This document shows positions 33,318-43,005 of a stretch of 64,000 bases of DNA, piece by piece (within the stretch, counting starts at the first letter, position 1; the number at the start of each line of letters is the position of its first letter). The position numbers and the translations under genes were made by a program. The notes beneath the pieces are model-generated. The model had not been told where the DNA came from. It did no database searches and saw only the letters and a list, made by a program, of their open reading frames with translations. Source of the DNA: OLB11 sp041392835 (GTDB lineage Bacteria; Bacteroidota; Bacteroidia; Chitinophagales; Chitinophagaceae); assembly GCA_041392835.1 (NCBI GenBank), contig JAWKLF010000007.1, positions 56,714-120,713 on the forward strand. The letters are read 5' to 3'.

Positions 33318-34736
33318 TTACATGCTTTTCAATTCACTTACTAAATCTTGTAACACTTTTTTGGCATCGCCAAAAAGCATAGAGGTTTTAGGTTGAAAGA
33401 ATAAAGCATTTTCTATACCAGCATAACCGGGTTTCATACTTCGTTTATTCACAATCACGTGTTTTGCATTTTCTACTTCCAAAATTGGCATTCCATATAT
33501 AGGCGAGCTTGGATCATTTTTGGCAGCAGGGTTTACTACATCATTAGCACCCAAAATCAACACAACATCTGTTTGCGAAAATTCTGGATTTATTTCTTCC
33601 ATTTCTTTTAATTTATCATAGGCCACATCCGCCTCTGCAAGCAATACATTCATATGGCCTGGCATACGCCCAGCCACAGGATGTATAGCATAGGCAAGTT
33701 CTACTCCTTTTTCTTCCAACACTTTTTCTAATTCATGGCACGTATGCTGTGCTTGCGCTACAGCCAAACCATAGCCAGGCACTATGACCACTTTTTTAGA
33801 ATAAGCCATTAGTACAGCTGTATCGCTCAATGAAATTTCTTTGTGTGAACCGCCACCAGCTACACCCGCAACTCCCCCACTCTTATTTCCACCAAATGCA
33901 CCTACTATCACATTGGTCAATGAACGATTCATGGCTTTGCACATTAATATGGTTAATATAGTCCCAGCACTACCCACTAATATCCCACCCGTCAACATTA
34001 CAGGATTGTCATATAAGAATCCACCACAAGCAGCAGCCACACCCGTAAACGAATTTAATAAGGAAATAACTACAGGCATGTCAGCTCCGCCTATAGGCAT
34101 CACAAATAATACACCATAGAGTGCCGAAATAATAAATAAAGCCCAAAAAAGCGTCGTTATAGAAATACCTGTAAAACCAGTAAGCATGGCTATTAATAAG
34201 ACAACAATTATTAGTAACAAACCAAGATTAATTACTTGTTGTGCTGGAAGTGTTTTGTCATTAATATTTCCATTTAATTTTCCAAAGGCTATCATAGAAC
34301 CAAAAAACGAAACTGTTCCTATCACTAATCCAAGTAGTATGGTAAATAGTCTAAGCATCATGCTTGATTGTGATAAATCAAAATTGTGCATGAGGTGTTT
34401 AAATTCTACGATAGAAATAATAGCAGCACAGGCACCACCCATACCGTTAAATAAACTTACCATTTGAGGCATAGCTGTCATTTCTACTTTTTTGGCCATC
34501 AAGGTGCCAATAATAGAGCCTATCAGTAAGCCTCCAAAAATCCAAACATAATTTCCTAAATGCTGTCCACTTTCGTTGGTATATAAAAAGATGGTTGCAA
34601 GTATAGCTATAGTCATACCAGCGGCTGCATATTTATTTCCTTTTCGAGCTGTATCTGGATGCGAAAGCATTTTTAAACCCACAATAAAAGATATACTACC
34701 AATTAAATAAGATACTAATAAAAAGAAGTGTTGCAT
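33318..34736 (-). CDS. pntB: NAD(P) transhydrogenase subunit beta
   Basis: This 472-residue membrane protein has about eight or nine hydrophobic helices up to residue 270. A soluble NADP(H)-binding domain III follows, with VVIVPGYGLAVAQAQH, AIHPVAGRMPGHMNVLLAEADV and LILGANDVVNP. With the two alpha parts encoded upstream it forms the proton-driven transhydrogenase that reduces NADP+ from NADH. It is the last gene of pntA1-pntA2-pntB on the minus strand. Confidence 0.95.
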   Translation of the reverse strand: MQHFFLLVSYLIGSISFIVGLKMLSHPDTARKGNKYAAAGMTIAILATIFLYTNESGQHLGNYVWIFGGLLIGSIIGTLMAKKVEMTAMPQMVSLFNGMGGACAAIISIVEFKHLMHNFDLSQSSMMLRLFTILLGLVIGTVSFFGSMIAFGKLNGNINDKTLPAQQVINLGLLLIIVVLLIAMLTGFTGISITTLFWALFIISALYGVLFVMPIGGADMPVVISLLNSFTGVAAACGGFLYDNPVMLTGGILVGSAGTILTILMCKAMNRSLTNVIVGAFGGNKSGGVAGVAGGGSHKEISLSDTAVLMAYSKKVVIVPGYGLAVAQAQHTCHELEKVLEEKGVELAYAIHPVAGRMPGHMNVLLAEADVAYDKLKEMEEINPEFSQTDVVLILGANDVVNPAAKNDPSSPIYGMPILEVENAKHVIVNKRSMKPGYAGIENALFFQPKTSMLFGDAKKVLQDLVSELKSM

Positions 34737-34808
34737 GTTTTAATTTTTTTAAACTATTTTTTTTTAACAAAAATGATTCTGTTATTAAAGTGTTCGCAAA
34801 TGAATGTA

Positions 34809-35126
34809 TTATTTTTTTTGTTTCTTTTTTGAAAACATTTCAAGCATACGGTCTGTAACTACAAAGCCTCCTACTACATTGAGTGTGCCCAATATAACGG
34901 CCAGAAAGCCCAAAATGAGAGCTACATAATTATCATCTTCGGCTTGGCCCATTACTATTATAGCACCAATGATAACGACACCATGTATGGCATTGGCACC
35001 GCTCATTAAAGGTGTGTGCAATACAGAAGGTACTCTTGAAATAACTTCGATTCCTAAAAAAATAGATAAGATAACAATAGTTATCATATTATAATTATCA
35101 GAAAAAAATTGAATGATAGTATCCAT
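34809..35126 (-). CDS. pntA2: NAD(P) transhydrogenase subunit alpha 2 (membrane part)
   Basis: This 105-residue protein has three hydrophobic helices: the ITIVILSIFLGIEVISRVP segment, then LHTPLMSGANAIHGVVIIG, then ILGTLNVVGGFVVTDRML. This is the membrane portion that in E. coli is fused to the C-terminus of PntA. Here it is a separate gene, 24 bp after pntA1 and 72 bp before pntB. Confidence 0.93.
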   Translation of the reverse strand: MDTIIQFFSDNYNMITIVILSIFLGIEVISRVPSVLHTPLMSGANAIHGVVIIGAIIVMGQAEDDNYVALILGFLAVILGTLNVVGGFVVTDRMLEMFSKKKQKK

Positions 35127-35150
35127 AGTTTTTTATTTTACTTAAATGAA

Positions 35151-36266
35151 TTATTGGATTAGTTGTTTTACTCTTTCGTTTACTATTTGCCCTTGATGTG
35201 TGATACAAGTACCTTGTACTAAATCGTCTTCAAAATTTAGATTAATTTGCCCTTCGGTATCTATAATTAATTTCAAAAAGTTTAAGATATTTTTTCCATA
35301 TACTTTACTTGCATCGCTTGCTTGCATCGATGGCAAAAAGGAATTGCCAATTATTGATACATGATTTTCTACTATGGTTTTATTATTGACAGTTACTTCT
35401 GTATTGCCACCTGTAGAAGCAGCCAGATCAACTATTACACTTCCTGCTCGCATGTTATGTATCATTTCTTTTGTAATTAAGATGGGAGCTTTGCGACCGG
35501 GTATTTGCGCAGTACTAATTATTATATCCGCTTTAGCAGCGCTTTCTGCAATTTTTTGTTTTTGGCGTTCTAAAAATTCTTGACTTTGTTCTACGGCATA
35601 GCCTCCAGCTTGGCTGGCATCTGCTGCGCCTTCTACTTCCACAAATTTTGCACCCAAACTCATCACTTCTTCTTTTACTGCAGGCCTTGTATCAAATACT
35701 TCTACTACTGCTCCCAAACGCTTGGCTGTGGCTATAGCTTGCAAACCAGCTACTCCAGCTCCAAGTATTAACACTTTTGCTGGAGCTATGCTCCCTGCTG
35801 CTGTCATAAACATAGGTATGTATCTGCTATAATGTGTAGCTGCTAATAATACAGCTTTGTAACCTGCAATATTAGCCTGACTACTCAACACATCCATACT
35901 TTGCGCTCTCGTTGTACGCGGTATAGTATCCATACTAAATGTAGTATATTGTTTGCTTGCCCAATCTTTTATCAAAGCATGATTAAACAAAGGTTGAAAA
36001 ACGCCTAATACTATAGCTTGATTTTTAAATCTATTTTCTTGAGGCACATTGATACAAAGCAAGATATCAGCTTGCTGTAGTATGCCTGCTCTATCAACTA
36101 TTGTAGCGCCTGCTTGTTGATAGTCGGCATCCGAAGCAAAAGCAGATATTCCAGCACCAGTTTCTACCTGAACTTGAACTTTTAGTTTAATAAATTGAGT
36201 AACTATTTCGGGCAAAGCAGAAACTCGATTTTCGCCTTCTGCTTCTTTTAAGATTCCTATAATCAT
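35151..36266 (-). CDS. pntA1: NAD(P) transhydrogenase subunit alpha 1 (NAD-binding part)
   Basis: This 371-residue soluble domain I binds NAD(H). It begins MIIGILKEAEGENRVSALPE, as in the alanine dehydrogenase/PNT family. VLILGAGVAGLQAIATAKRLGA is the Rossmann loop, and TAQIPGRKAPILIT and AASTGGNTEVT are conserved PntA blocks. It is the first gene of the three-part operon, with the dispersed palindrome at 36326-36435 lying just upstream. Confidence 0.94.
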   Translation of the reverse strand: MIIGILKEAEGENRVSALPEIVTQFIKLKVQVQVETGAGISAFASDADYQQAGATIVDRAGILQQADILLCINVPQENRFKNQAIVLGVFQPLFNHALIKDWASKQYTTFSMDTIPRTTRAQSMDVLSSQANIAGYKAVLLAATHYSRYIPMFMTAAGSIAPAKVLILGAGVAGLQAIATAKRLGAVVEVFDTRPAVKEEVMSLGAKFVEVEGAADASQAGGYAVEQSQEFLERQKQKIAESAAKADIIISTAQIPGRKAPILITKEMIHNMRAGSVIVDLAASTGGNTEVTVNNKTIVENHVSIIGNSFLPSMQASDASKVYGKNILNFLKLIIDTEGQINLNFEDDLVQGTCITHQGQIVNERVKQLIQ

Positions 36267-36325
36267 GCGTTAAATATATTAAATAAACTTGTATTCTTTA
36301 AATAAAAAAAGAATATCCAAATGTA

Positions 36326-36435
36326 ATACCAATCTTAAATTAGTTTCAAGCCAATTTTTAGAGTGGTTTATGCCGATATTATCACAAGCATTCGGGATTC
36401 AGGCCATTTTTTTGGTTATAGTAGTATATCGGTAT
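36326..36435 (+). repeat. Dispersed palindromic repeat, long form (copy 3)
   Basis: 110 bp from ATACCAAT to ATCGGTAT. It matches the reverse complement of copy 1 at 2050-2164 with scattered mismatches, including the TTTTTAGAGTGGTTTATGCC interior missing from the short copies. It lies in the space between pntA1 and the DUF1361 gene. Confidence 0.85.
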
Positions 36436-36481
36436 AATATGCTTATGCCTTATATTTTGCTACGTTATGAGTTTTAATTTC

Positions 36482-37153
36482 CTAACGATAAAGTGTACTG
36501 TGGCTAAAATTTTTGAATAGTAAATAGCAAAGATTTAAAAGTATGCCCATAAACAAAGTGAAAGCCCAAGTTTGAGTATGATGCAAAGGGTTTATAACTC
36601 TGTCCACTATATCTTGTCCAACATGTGTTGGATTCACAAACACATCCCAGCTATTCCATCTTAAAAAACGACCTATATATACACCAAACGAAGCTACAAA
36701 CAAGGCCAAAACCCGTAGTATATGCAACTGTCTTTTGGAGACTATATGTTTTACGTATTGTTCTATATTTACCATAGCTAAGAATCCTAACATTAAGCCA
36801 GTAATAGCATAGGACAAAATCAGTATCAAATCAAACCAAGTAGGAACGATACTCTGTAATCTAAGATGAAATAAATCTGTAAGTATATAAGGAGCATTTG
36901 GAAAAAATAATAGCCAACTGGCTATCAACATAACGCTCCTTAATTTAGAAGGCTTGCTGTGTTGTTGCTGTAATAAATAGATACTAAAAAAATAAGGGAT
37001 GAAGGCTAAAAACAAATTCCAATTTAAGAAAAAATAGTGAGTACTAGAAGAAACTATCATACGAATAATAAACAAAAAAATTCCAAAAACGCTCAAGCCC
37101 ATTAAAGCTAGATGCTGAGGCTGATACAGATAGTGCTTAAAAAAAGATTTCAT
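36482..37153 (-). CDS. DUF1361 membrane protein
   Basis: This 223-residue protein has about six hydrophobic helices. The family hallmarks LFFPNAPYILTDLFHL (about 82-97) and YIGRFLRWNSWDV (about 160-172) mark DUF1361. The function is unknown; the family is a multi-pass inner-membrane protein. It appears to be a single gene, divergent from the vWA gene. Confidence 0.85.
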   Translation of the reverse strand: MKSFFKHYLYQPQHLALMGLSVFGIFLFIIRMIVSSSTHYFFLNWNLFLAFIPYFFSIYLLQQQHSKPSKLRSVMLIASWLLFFPNAPYILTDLFHLRLQSIVPTWFDLILILSYAITGLMLGFLAMVNIEQYVKHIVSKRQLHILRVLALFVASFGVYIGRFLRWNSWDVFVNPTHVGQDIVDRVINPLHHTQTWAFTLFMGILLNLCYLLFKNFSHSTLYR

Positions 37154-37321
37154 ACAAGTATAGGATTTATGAGATTCAAAACTATGATAGCATGCTGTTT
37201 AGAAAATCATAAATTCTTATTCTTACTCTATTTTAAAGATTATTTATGATACTACTCACAATTGCGTCAAACTATAATGACTTTTTTTATTTTAGATAGC
37301 TTTAATTTGCAATCAGAAGCT

Positions 37322-39403
37322 ATGCAACTAACATTGTCAACATCTTGGTGGTTTATAATCCTTTGTTTAGGTTTAGGAATACTTTTTGCGTTTTTACTCT
37401 ACCAAAAAAAGAAAGAACAATTCTCTTCAACTTGGCTATTTTATCTTTTGTTTTTTTTACGCTCACTTACTGTAGCTACTATAGCATTTCTATTATTGAC
37501 GCCTATCATACGTTATTTACAAAATCAAGAAGAAAAACCGACCATAGCAATCCTTACAGACAATTCGGCCTCTTTGCAATTTGCCTTTAAAAAATATGAT
37601 AGTATAGCGTACAGAAAAGATATGCAGGCATTAAGTAATGAGCTTGCAAAAGATTTTAATGTAAAAACATATTCTTTTGGTGCTCAACTTCATGACAGTT
37701 TACGTTTTGATTATAAAGAACAAGGTTCCTCCCCAAGCAATGCTTTAGAATCCATTATGACATCGTTAGAAAATGAAAATGTAGGTGCCATTATTATGAG
37801 TAGCGATGGTATATATAATGAAGGCACATCTCCGCTTAGTTTGCAATACCCTTTTAAAGGAGCAGTGTATACGATTGGCATTGGAGATACTACTATACAA
37901 AAAGATGCTTTTATAGCTCGAGCTTTTGCCAATAAAAGTGTTTACTTAGGTGATAAATTTGCTATACGAAGCGATATGGCTGCATTTGGTTGCGAAGGGA
38001 AACAAGTATCCATTCAAGTATTTAGCCACAAAGCCAATAGAATAGTAGCACAGCAACAAGTAAACGTAAACAATAATCGCTTTTCCAAATCCATAGAAAC
38101 CATCCTTGATGCTTCTTCTACTGGTCTTCATCGCTATACAATAAGTGTTACTAAAATAGATGGTGAACAAAATACTACAAACAACTCACAAGATGTTCTG
38201 ATAGAAGTATTAGACAATAAAGAAAGCATACTAATCATTGGCAATGCACCACACCCCGACATAAATGCCTTAAAAGAAATACTAACTAAAAACAAAAACT
38301 ACCAAGTAAACACAGCTTTAGCATCTACTGTAAACTCAGTTGTAACAAAATACAATCTTATCATACTTCACAATTTACCTTCGGTAAAATATAACATGGC
38401 AAGCCTATTAGAACAGGCTCGAAAACAAGGTATTTCACTTTGGTTTATAACTGGCAGTCAAACAGCTATACCCCTTTTCAACGCTGCTCAATCATGTTTA
38501 CAAATAACTCCTCGTGGACTTTCAAGCACTGATGCTCAGGCAAGTTTAAATAAACAGTTTTCTTATTTTACACTATCTTCCAATAATAATTTTAGCCAAC
38601 TTCCACCTCTTGCATCGCCCTTTGGCGATTTTAAAAATGGTGTAGGTGTTCAAACACTAATGTATCAAAAATTAGGAAGTGTACAAACCAATTATCCATT
38701 ATGGTCTCATCAGCAAACAACAAATCAGCGTGTATCTGTTTTGGCTGGCGAAGGCTATTGGAGATGGCGATTATATGATTTTCAATTGCATAAAAATTAT
38801 AACTTGACAGATGAGTATGTATTAAAAACTGCTCAATATCTTTCTGTAAAACAAGATAAAAGGCCATTTAGAACACAGCTCAACAAAACTACATTTTCTG
38901 AAAATGAATTGATTACTATTGATGCAGAACTATATAATAACAATTATGAATTAATAAACACGCCAGAAGTAACACTTACCTTGATAGATGAAGCAAACAA
39001 AAAAACAAGTGCTTCATTTAATAAAAATAGCAATTCTTATAGCATTCAATTAAGCTCTTTGGCTGCTGGCAAATACCAATACGTGGCCTCTACCGCTTTC
39101 AACGGAAAGTCGTACTCCTCATCGGGTAGCTTTACGATTATAGAACAAAACATTGAAACCAATATTACTACTGCCGATTTTGGTATGCTCAATCAACTAT
39201 CAAAAAATTATGATGGGAAATTTATTTTTCCACAACAGATACAATCTCTTGCTGATAGTATACGAGCCAATAAAAACTTAAAATCTATTTTGCGTAGCCA
39301 TGTTGAAATAAAACCACTAATAGATTTAAAATGGCTGTTTGGATTGTTGCTTTTACTCCTTGCCAGCGAATGGTTTATACGCAAACGCTCAGGTCATTAT
39401 TAG
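37322..39403 (+). CDS. vWA-type membrane protein of unknown function
   Basis: This protein of about 693 residues has two N-terminal transmembrane helices (roughly 10-28 and 40-62). A vWA-like region starts IAILTDNSAS, with a Asp-x-Ser-x-Ser (80-84) MIDAS-type metal site. A long soluble, mostly beta, region follows, then a final transmembrane helix (WLFGLLLLLLASEWFIRKR) at the C-terminus. This layout resembles BatA/BatB-neighbour proteins of Bacteroidota that pair vWA domains with Ig-like domains, and a glutamine-amidotransferase-like block (ILIIGNAPHPDINALKEIL) is visible. The role is unknown. The start is uncertain: ATG 37322 (MQLTLSTSWWF) looks best; 37277 is an alternative. Confidence 0.7.
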   Translation: MQLTLSTSWWFIILCLGLGILFAFLLYQKKKEQFSSTWLFYLLFFLRSLTVATIAFLLLTPIIRYLQNQEEKPTIAILTDNSASLQFAFKKYDSIAYRKDMQALSNELAKDFNVKTYSFGAQLHDSLRFDYKEQGSSPSNALESIMTSLENENVGAIIMSSDGIYNEGTSPLSLQYPFKGAVYTIGIGDTTIQKDAFIARAFANKSVYLGDKFAIRSDMAAFGCEGKQVSIQVFSHKANRIVAQQQVNVNNNRFSKSIETILDASSTGLHRYTISVTKIDGEQNTTNNSQDVLIEVLDNKESILIIGNAPHPDINALKEILTKNKNYQVNTALASTVNSVVTKYNLIILHNLPSVKYNMASLLEQARKQGISLWFITGSQTAIPLFNAAQSCLQITPRGLSSTDAQASLNKQFSYFTLSSNNNFSQLPPLASPFGDFKNGVGVQTLMYQKLGSVQTNYPLWSHQQTTNQRVSVLAGEGYWRWRLYDFQLHKNYNLTDEYVLKTAQYLSVKQDKRPFRTQLNKTTFSENELITIDAELYNNNYELINTPEVTLTLIDEANKKTSASFNKNSNSYSIQLSSLAAGKYQYVASTAFNGKSYSSSGSFTIIEQNIETNITTADFGMLNQLSKNYDGKFIFPQQIQSLADSIRANKNLKSILRSHVEIKPLIDLKWLFGLLLLLLASEWFIRKRSGHY

Positions 39404-39448
39404 CAATCTATTCGCTAAAGCAGCGAATAGACATAATACTAAAATAAG

Positions 39449-39456
39449 TATTTTTG
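39449..39456 (+). promoter_or_regulatory. -7 promoter box
   Basis: TATTTTTG matches TAnnTTTG, 26 bp before ATG 39483. Confidence 0.5.
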
Positions 39457-39482
39457 CATTTCAAAACTAAATCTTTATTCAT

Positions 39483-40406
39483 ATGAGTATGTCCATTCCT
39501 ATTATCTTATTACTTATTATAGTAGCTATTATTTTATCTGGCATTTTTACTGTGCAACAAGGCACTATTGCTGTCATTACACTTTTTGGCAAATACAGAC
39601 GAATACAAAGACCTGGGTTAAACTTTAAAATTCCTTTTATAGAAAAAATATTTAAACGAATTTCTATTCAAAACCGATCTGTAGAATTACAATTTCAGGC
39701 CATTACAAAAGACCAAGCCAATGTAAATTTTAAAGCTATGCTTCTTTATGCTGTATTAAACCAAGAAGAAGATGCTATTAAAAATGTAGCCTTTAAATTT
39801 TTAGATGACCGTAGTTTGATGCAAGCTTTAATAAGAACCATTGAAGGCTCCATACGAGCTTTTGTGGCTACTAAAAACCAAAGCGAAATCTTATCTCTCC
39901 GATCTGAAATTATCAATCATGTAAAAGACCAAATAGATGCTCAATTAGAATCATGGGGTTATCACTTATTGGATTTACAAATAAATGATATCAGCTTTGA
40001 TGAAGAAATCATGAAATCTATGGCCAAAGTAGTAAGCAGTAATAATCTAAAAGCAGCTGCCGAAAATGAAGGCCAAGCACTCCTGATAACTAAAACGAAA
40101 GCTGCAGAAGCAGAAGGTAATGCAATACAAATTTCTGCTCAAGCAGAAAGAGAAGCTGCTAAACTCAGAGGTCAAGGTGTGGCCTTGTTTAGAGAAGAAG
40201 TAGCAAAAGGCATGGCTATGGCTGCCAAAGAAATGGAGCTTGCCAAACTGGATGCTTCTTTTATTTTATTTTCTATGTGGACAGAGTCTATTAAAAATTT
40301 TGCAGAAAACGGAAAAGGAAATACTATCTTTTTAGATGGTTCTATCAATAGTATGCAACGTACTATGCATGAACTTATGAGTGTTACCAACGATCAAAAT
40401 GCGTAG
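39483..40406 (+). CDS. SPFH/band 7 (stomatin-like) membrane protein
   Basis: This 307-residue protein has an N-terminal membrane helix (IPIILLLIIVAIILSGIF), then an SPFH domain from about 25 to 190 (VQQGTIAVITLFGKYRRIQRPGLNFKIPFIEK, and LESWGYHLLDLQINDIS). An Ala/Glu-rich coiled coil follows (KAAAENEGQALLITKTKAAEAEG). Family members scaffold membrane microdomains and assist proteases, but the partner here is unknown. It ends 5 bp before the MBL hydrolase gene, so the two are probably co-transcribed. Confidence 0.9.
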   Translation: MSMSIPIILLLIIVAIILSGIFTVQQGTIAVITLFGKYRRIQRPGLNFKIPFIEKIFKRISIQNRSVELQFQAITKDQANVNFKAMLLYAVLNQEEDAIKNVAFKFLDDRSLMQALIRTIEGSIRAFVATKNQSEILSLRSEIINHVKDQIDAQLESWGYHLLDLQINDISFDEEIMKSMAKVVSSNNLKAAAENEGQALLITKTKAAEAEGNAIQISAQAEREAAKLRGQGVALFREEVAKGMAMAAKEMELAKLDASFILFSMWTESIKNFAENGKGNTIFLDGSINSMQRTMHELMSVTNDQNA

Positions 40407-40411
40407 TTTTC

Positions 40412-41050
40412 ATGATCCAAATTCAATCTTTTACCTTCAATCCATTTCAGGAAAATACCTTTATACTTTATAATGAGCATAAAGAAGCCATCATTATAGA
40501 CCCTGGCATGTATGATAAAACAGAACAACAGGTTTTTTTTGACTTTATAGAAAAAGAACAAATCAAACCTATCCTTTTACTCAATACTCACACGCATCTT
40601 GACCATATATTTGGCAATGCGGCTGTGCTCCGAAAATTTCAAATACCAAGCACATTTCATGAGTTAGATAAACCGGTATTTAATGCGGCTTCATCTACTT
40701 GTGCCCTATATAATCTGAATTTTGAAAAAGCACCTGAACCAAGCTATTATACTAACATAAACGATACACTTTTATTAGGCGAAGATGAATTTCAACTTTT
40801 CCTAACACCTGGGCATTCGCCTGGCAGTATATGTATATACCATGCAAAACAAGCATTTGTGATAGCAGGCGATGTCCTATTTCAAATGAGTATAGGTAGG
40901 AGTGATTTGCCAGGTGGCAATCATAAATCTTTGATACAAAGCATACATACTTCTTTGATGCCATTACCAGATCATACAAAAGTATATTGTGGCCATGGAC
41001 CAAGCACTACCATAGGAATAGAACGCATGAATAATCCTTTTTTACATTAA
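40412..41050 (+). CDS. MBL-fold metallohydrolase, glyoxalase II-like
   Basis: This 212-residue metallo-beta-lactamase-fold protein has the zinc motif THTHLDHIFGN (His-x-His-x-Asp-His), a second His in TPGHSPGS, the bridging Asp in AGDVLF and a last His in CGHGPSTTIG. It fits the YcbL/glyoxalase II-like group of thioester hydrolases. The substrate is unproven. It follows the SPFH gene by 5 bp and precedes the L,D-transpeptidase by 17 bp, suggesting a three-gene operon. Confidence 0.9.
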   Translation: MIQIQSFTFNPFQENTFILYNEHKEAIIIDPGMYDKTEQQVFFDFIEKEQIKPILLLNTHTHLDHIFGNAAVLRKFQIPSTFHELDKPVFNAASSTCALYNLNFEKAPEPSYYTNINDTLLLGEDEFQLFLTPGHSPGSICIYHAKQAFVIAGDVLFQMSIGRSDLPGGNHKSLIQSIHTSLMPLPDHTKVYCGHGPSTTIGIERMNNPFLH

Positions 41051-41067
41051 TCTGTCTATATAACAAT

Positions 41068-41610
41068 ATGAATAAATTCTTTTTTGTTTTCTTAGTACTA
41101 TTCTTGGCTTATCAAATGTCTTTTGCACAAGATGTACCTCATAGACGTTCTCAATACTTTGAAACATACTTGGAAATAAAAGAGCCTATTGACAGCATAG
41201 TAATTTATAAATCAAAGAGAGACATGATTGTTTTTCATGAGGGCAAAAAAGTCAAATTATATAAAATATCGCTTGGCATTGAACCTATCGGAAAAAAAGA
41301 ATTTGAAGGCGATTTGAAAACACCAGAAGGGCTCTACTATATCAACGAACGAGATAGTATGAGTTCCTATCATAAAAATATTGGCATTTCATATCCCAAT
41401 GCAGAAGACTCCATTTTTGCAGCCACACAAAACAAAGCACCAGGCGGTGCTATCAAAATTCATGGCTTCCCAAATAAGCATCTAAAAACACAAGAAAAAG
41501 AATTTTTAAATACTGATTGGACATTAGGATGTATAGCAGTTTCGGATTTTGAAATCGATGAACTTTACCGATGGGTTATTGAGAATTGCCCTATTAATAT
41601 TTTGCCTTAA
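41068..41610 (+). CDS. L,D-transpeptidase (YkuD family)
   Basis: This 180-residue secreted protein (signal FFVFLVLFLAYQMSFAQ, cut near 21) has a YkuD catalytic domain. KEFEGDLKTPEGLYYINERD is followed by AIKIHGFPN and the nucleophile block TLGCIAVSDFEIDEL. It resembles YafK-type enzymes, which act on peptidoglycan or its attached protein links. Last gene of the SPFH-MBL-LDT group. Confidence 0.9.
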   Translation: MNKFFFVFLVLFLAYQMSFAQDVPHRRSQYFETYLEIKEPIDSIVIYKSKRDMIVFHEGKKVKLYKISLGIEPIGKKEFEGDLKTPEGLYYINERDSMSSYHKNIGISYPNAEDSIFAATQNKAPGGAIKIHGFPNKHLKTQEKEFLNTDWTLGCIAVSDFEIDELYRWVIENCPINILP

Positions 41611-41720
41611 TCTAAATATATTTATTCTATTACTAAAAACTGTTGCTGAGAATACTATTCGTTTTTACTAATACCTTTTTACATTTCTTGAAAACTTTAA
41701 AAAAATCTTCAAATAGCACT

Positions 41721-41728
41721 TACCTTTG
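41721..41728 (+). promoter_or_regulatory. -7 promoter box of the halogenase cassette
   Basis: TACCTTTG matches TAnnTTTG, 20 bp before ATG 41749. Confidence 0.6.
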
Positions 41729-41748
41729 TCCAAAAACAAATCACCCCC

Positions 41749-42993
41749 ATGTTACAGACAGACGTACTAGTGATTGGCGCAGGTCCCTCAGGCAGTATAG
41801 CAGCATCTATATTAAAAAATAAAGGACACCAAGTAACTATTGTAGAAAAATTAAAATTTCCAAGATTTGTAATAGGCGAAAGCCTATTGCCAAGATGCAT
41901 GGATGCTTTGGCAGAAGCCGATATGTTGGAAGCAGTAAAGGCAAAAGGATTTCAAGAAAAATTTGGAGCAAAATTTATTCAGGACGACGGCAGTACTTGT
42001 GATTTTAATTTTACAGAAAACTTTACAAAAGGTTATACGTATACATGGCAAGTACCTCGAGCCGAATTTGATTTAACGTTGGCTGAAGTATGTGAGAAAA
42101 AAGGCATTCCAGTGTTGTATGAAACTGAAGTAGTTGATATTAAATTTCAAGATGATGAATCGTCTATTACAACAATAAAAGATAAAGAAGGAAATATAAA
42201 AACTATACAGGCCAAATTTATTATTGATGGCAGTGGCTATGGACGGGTGATACCAAGACTATTTAATTTAGATAAACCGAGTACACTACCCACCAGACAA
42301 GCCCTTTTTACTCACATACATGACAAAAACAGAAAAAACATACCAACAGAAGCCAACCGTATCATTGTATATATTTTCAATAAAGATACTTGGGTATGGT
42401 GTATTCCTTTTAGCAATGGCAACACATCAGTGGGCTTTGTAGGCTTCCCTGATTTTTTTGAAAACTCCCCAGGACAAAGTTTGAACGAAAAACTTAGCTA
42501 TCTTATAACACAACATGATGCCTTAAAAGCACGTTTTCAAGATTGTCCGTTTGTAATGGATAGTATGGAATTAAAAGCTTGGAGTACAACCACAGATAAA
42601 TTTTATGGAAAAGGTTTTGTGCTTACTGGCAATGTAACCGAATTTTTAGATCCTATTTTTTCGAGCGGTGTTACGTTGGCAAGCGTATCGGCACAACTTG
42701 CTGCCAATTTAGTCAATAGAAAATTGCTTGGTGAAGACATTAATTGGGAAAGCGAATATATGCAACCATCTATGTTGGCAGTAGATGTATTTAGAACTTT
42801 TGTAGAAAGCTGGTATAATGGCGATTTACATACCATCTTTTTTTCTCAAAATCAAAGCGACGAAATGAGAAGACAAATTTGTTCTATACTAGCAGGATAC
42901 GTTTGGGATACTAACAATCCATTTGTACAAAAACGTGAAAAACAAATTAAAACACTTTCAAAGTATATCAAACATTTTCAAGACCAATCCTAG
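41749..42993 (+). CDS. Flavin-dependent halogenase-like oxidoreductase
   Basis: This 414-residue FAD enzyme begins with VLVIGAGPSGSIAA (GxGxxG, about 7-20). It has IGESLLPRC, a Lys at 71 in EKFGAKF at the place of the halogenase catalytic lysine, PRAEFD, and WVWCIP at 215-220, which fits the W-x-W-x-I-P halogenase signature. GNVTEFLDPIFSSGV is the family C-terminal FAD block. Many Bacteroidota relatives sit in flexirubin or aryl-polyene pigment clusters; the substrate could be a carrier-bound aryl group (inference). A monooxygenase or dehydrogenase activity cannot be excluded. It heads the three-gene cassette. Confidence 0.8.
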   Translation: MLQTDVLVIGAGPSGSIAASILKNKGHQVTIVEKLKFPRFVIGESLLPRCMDALAEADMLEAVKAKGFQEKFGAKFIQDDGSTCDFNFTENFTKGYTYTWQVPRAEFDLTLAEVCEKKGIPVLYETEVVDIKFQDDESSITTIKDKEGNIKTIQAKFIIDGSGYGRVIPRLFNLDKPSTLPTRQALFTHIHDKNRKNIPTEANRIIVYIFNKDTWVWCIPFSNGNTSVGFVGFPDFFENSPGQSLNEKLSYLITQHDALKARFQDCPFVMDSMELKAWSTTTDKFYGKGFVLTGNVTEFLDPIFSSGVTLASVSAQLAANLVNRKLLGEDINWESEYMQPSMLAVDVFRTFVESWYNGDLHTIFFSQNQSDEMRRQICSILAGYVWDTNNPFVQKREKQIKTLSKYIKHFQDQS

Positions 42994-43005
42994 ACGAAAA
43001 AGCAT

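Noticed and set aside
36289..36477. 62-residue open frame over the long palindromic repeat
   Set aside because: The frame falls mainly on the repeat element, so coding is unlikely.
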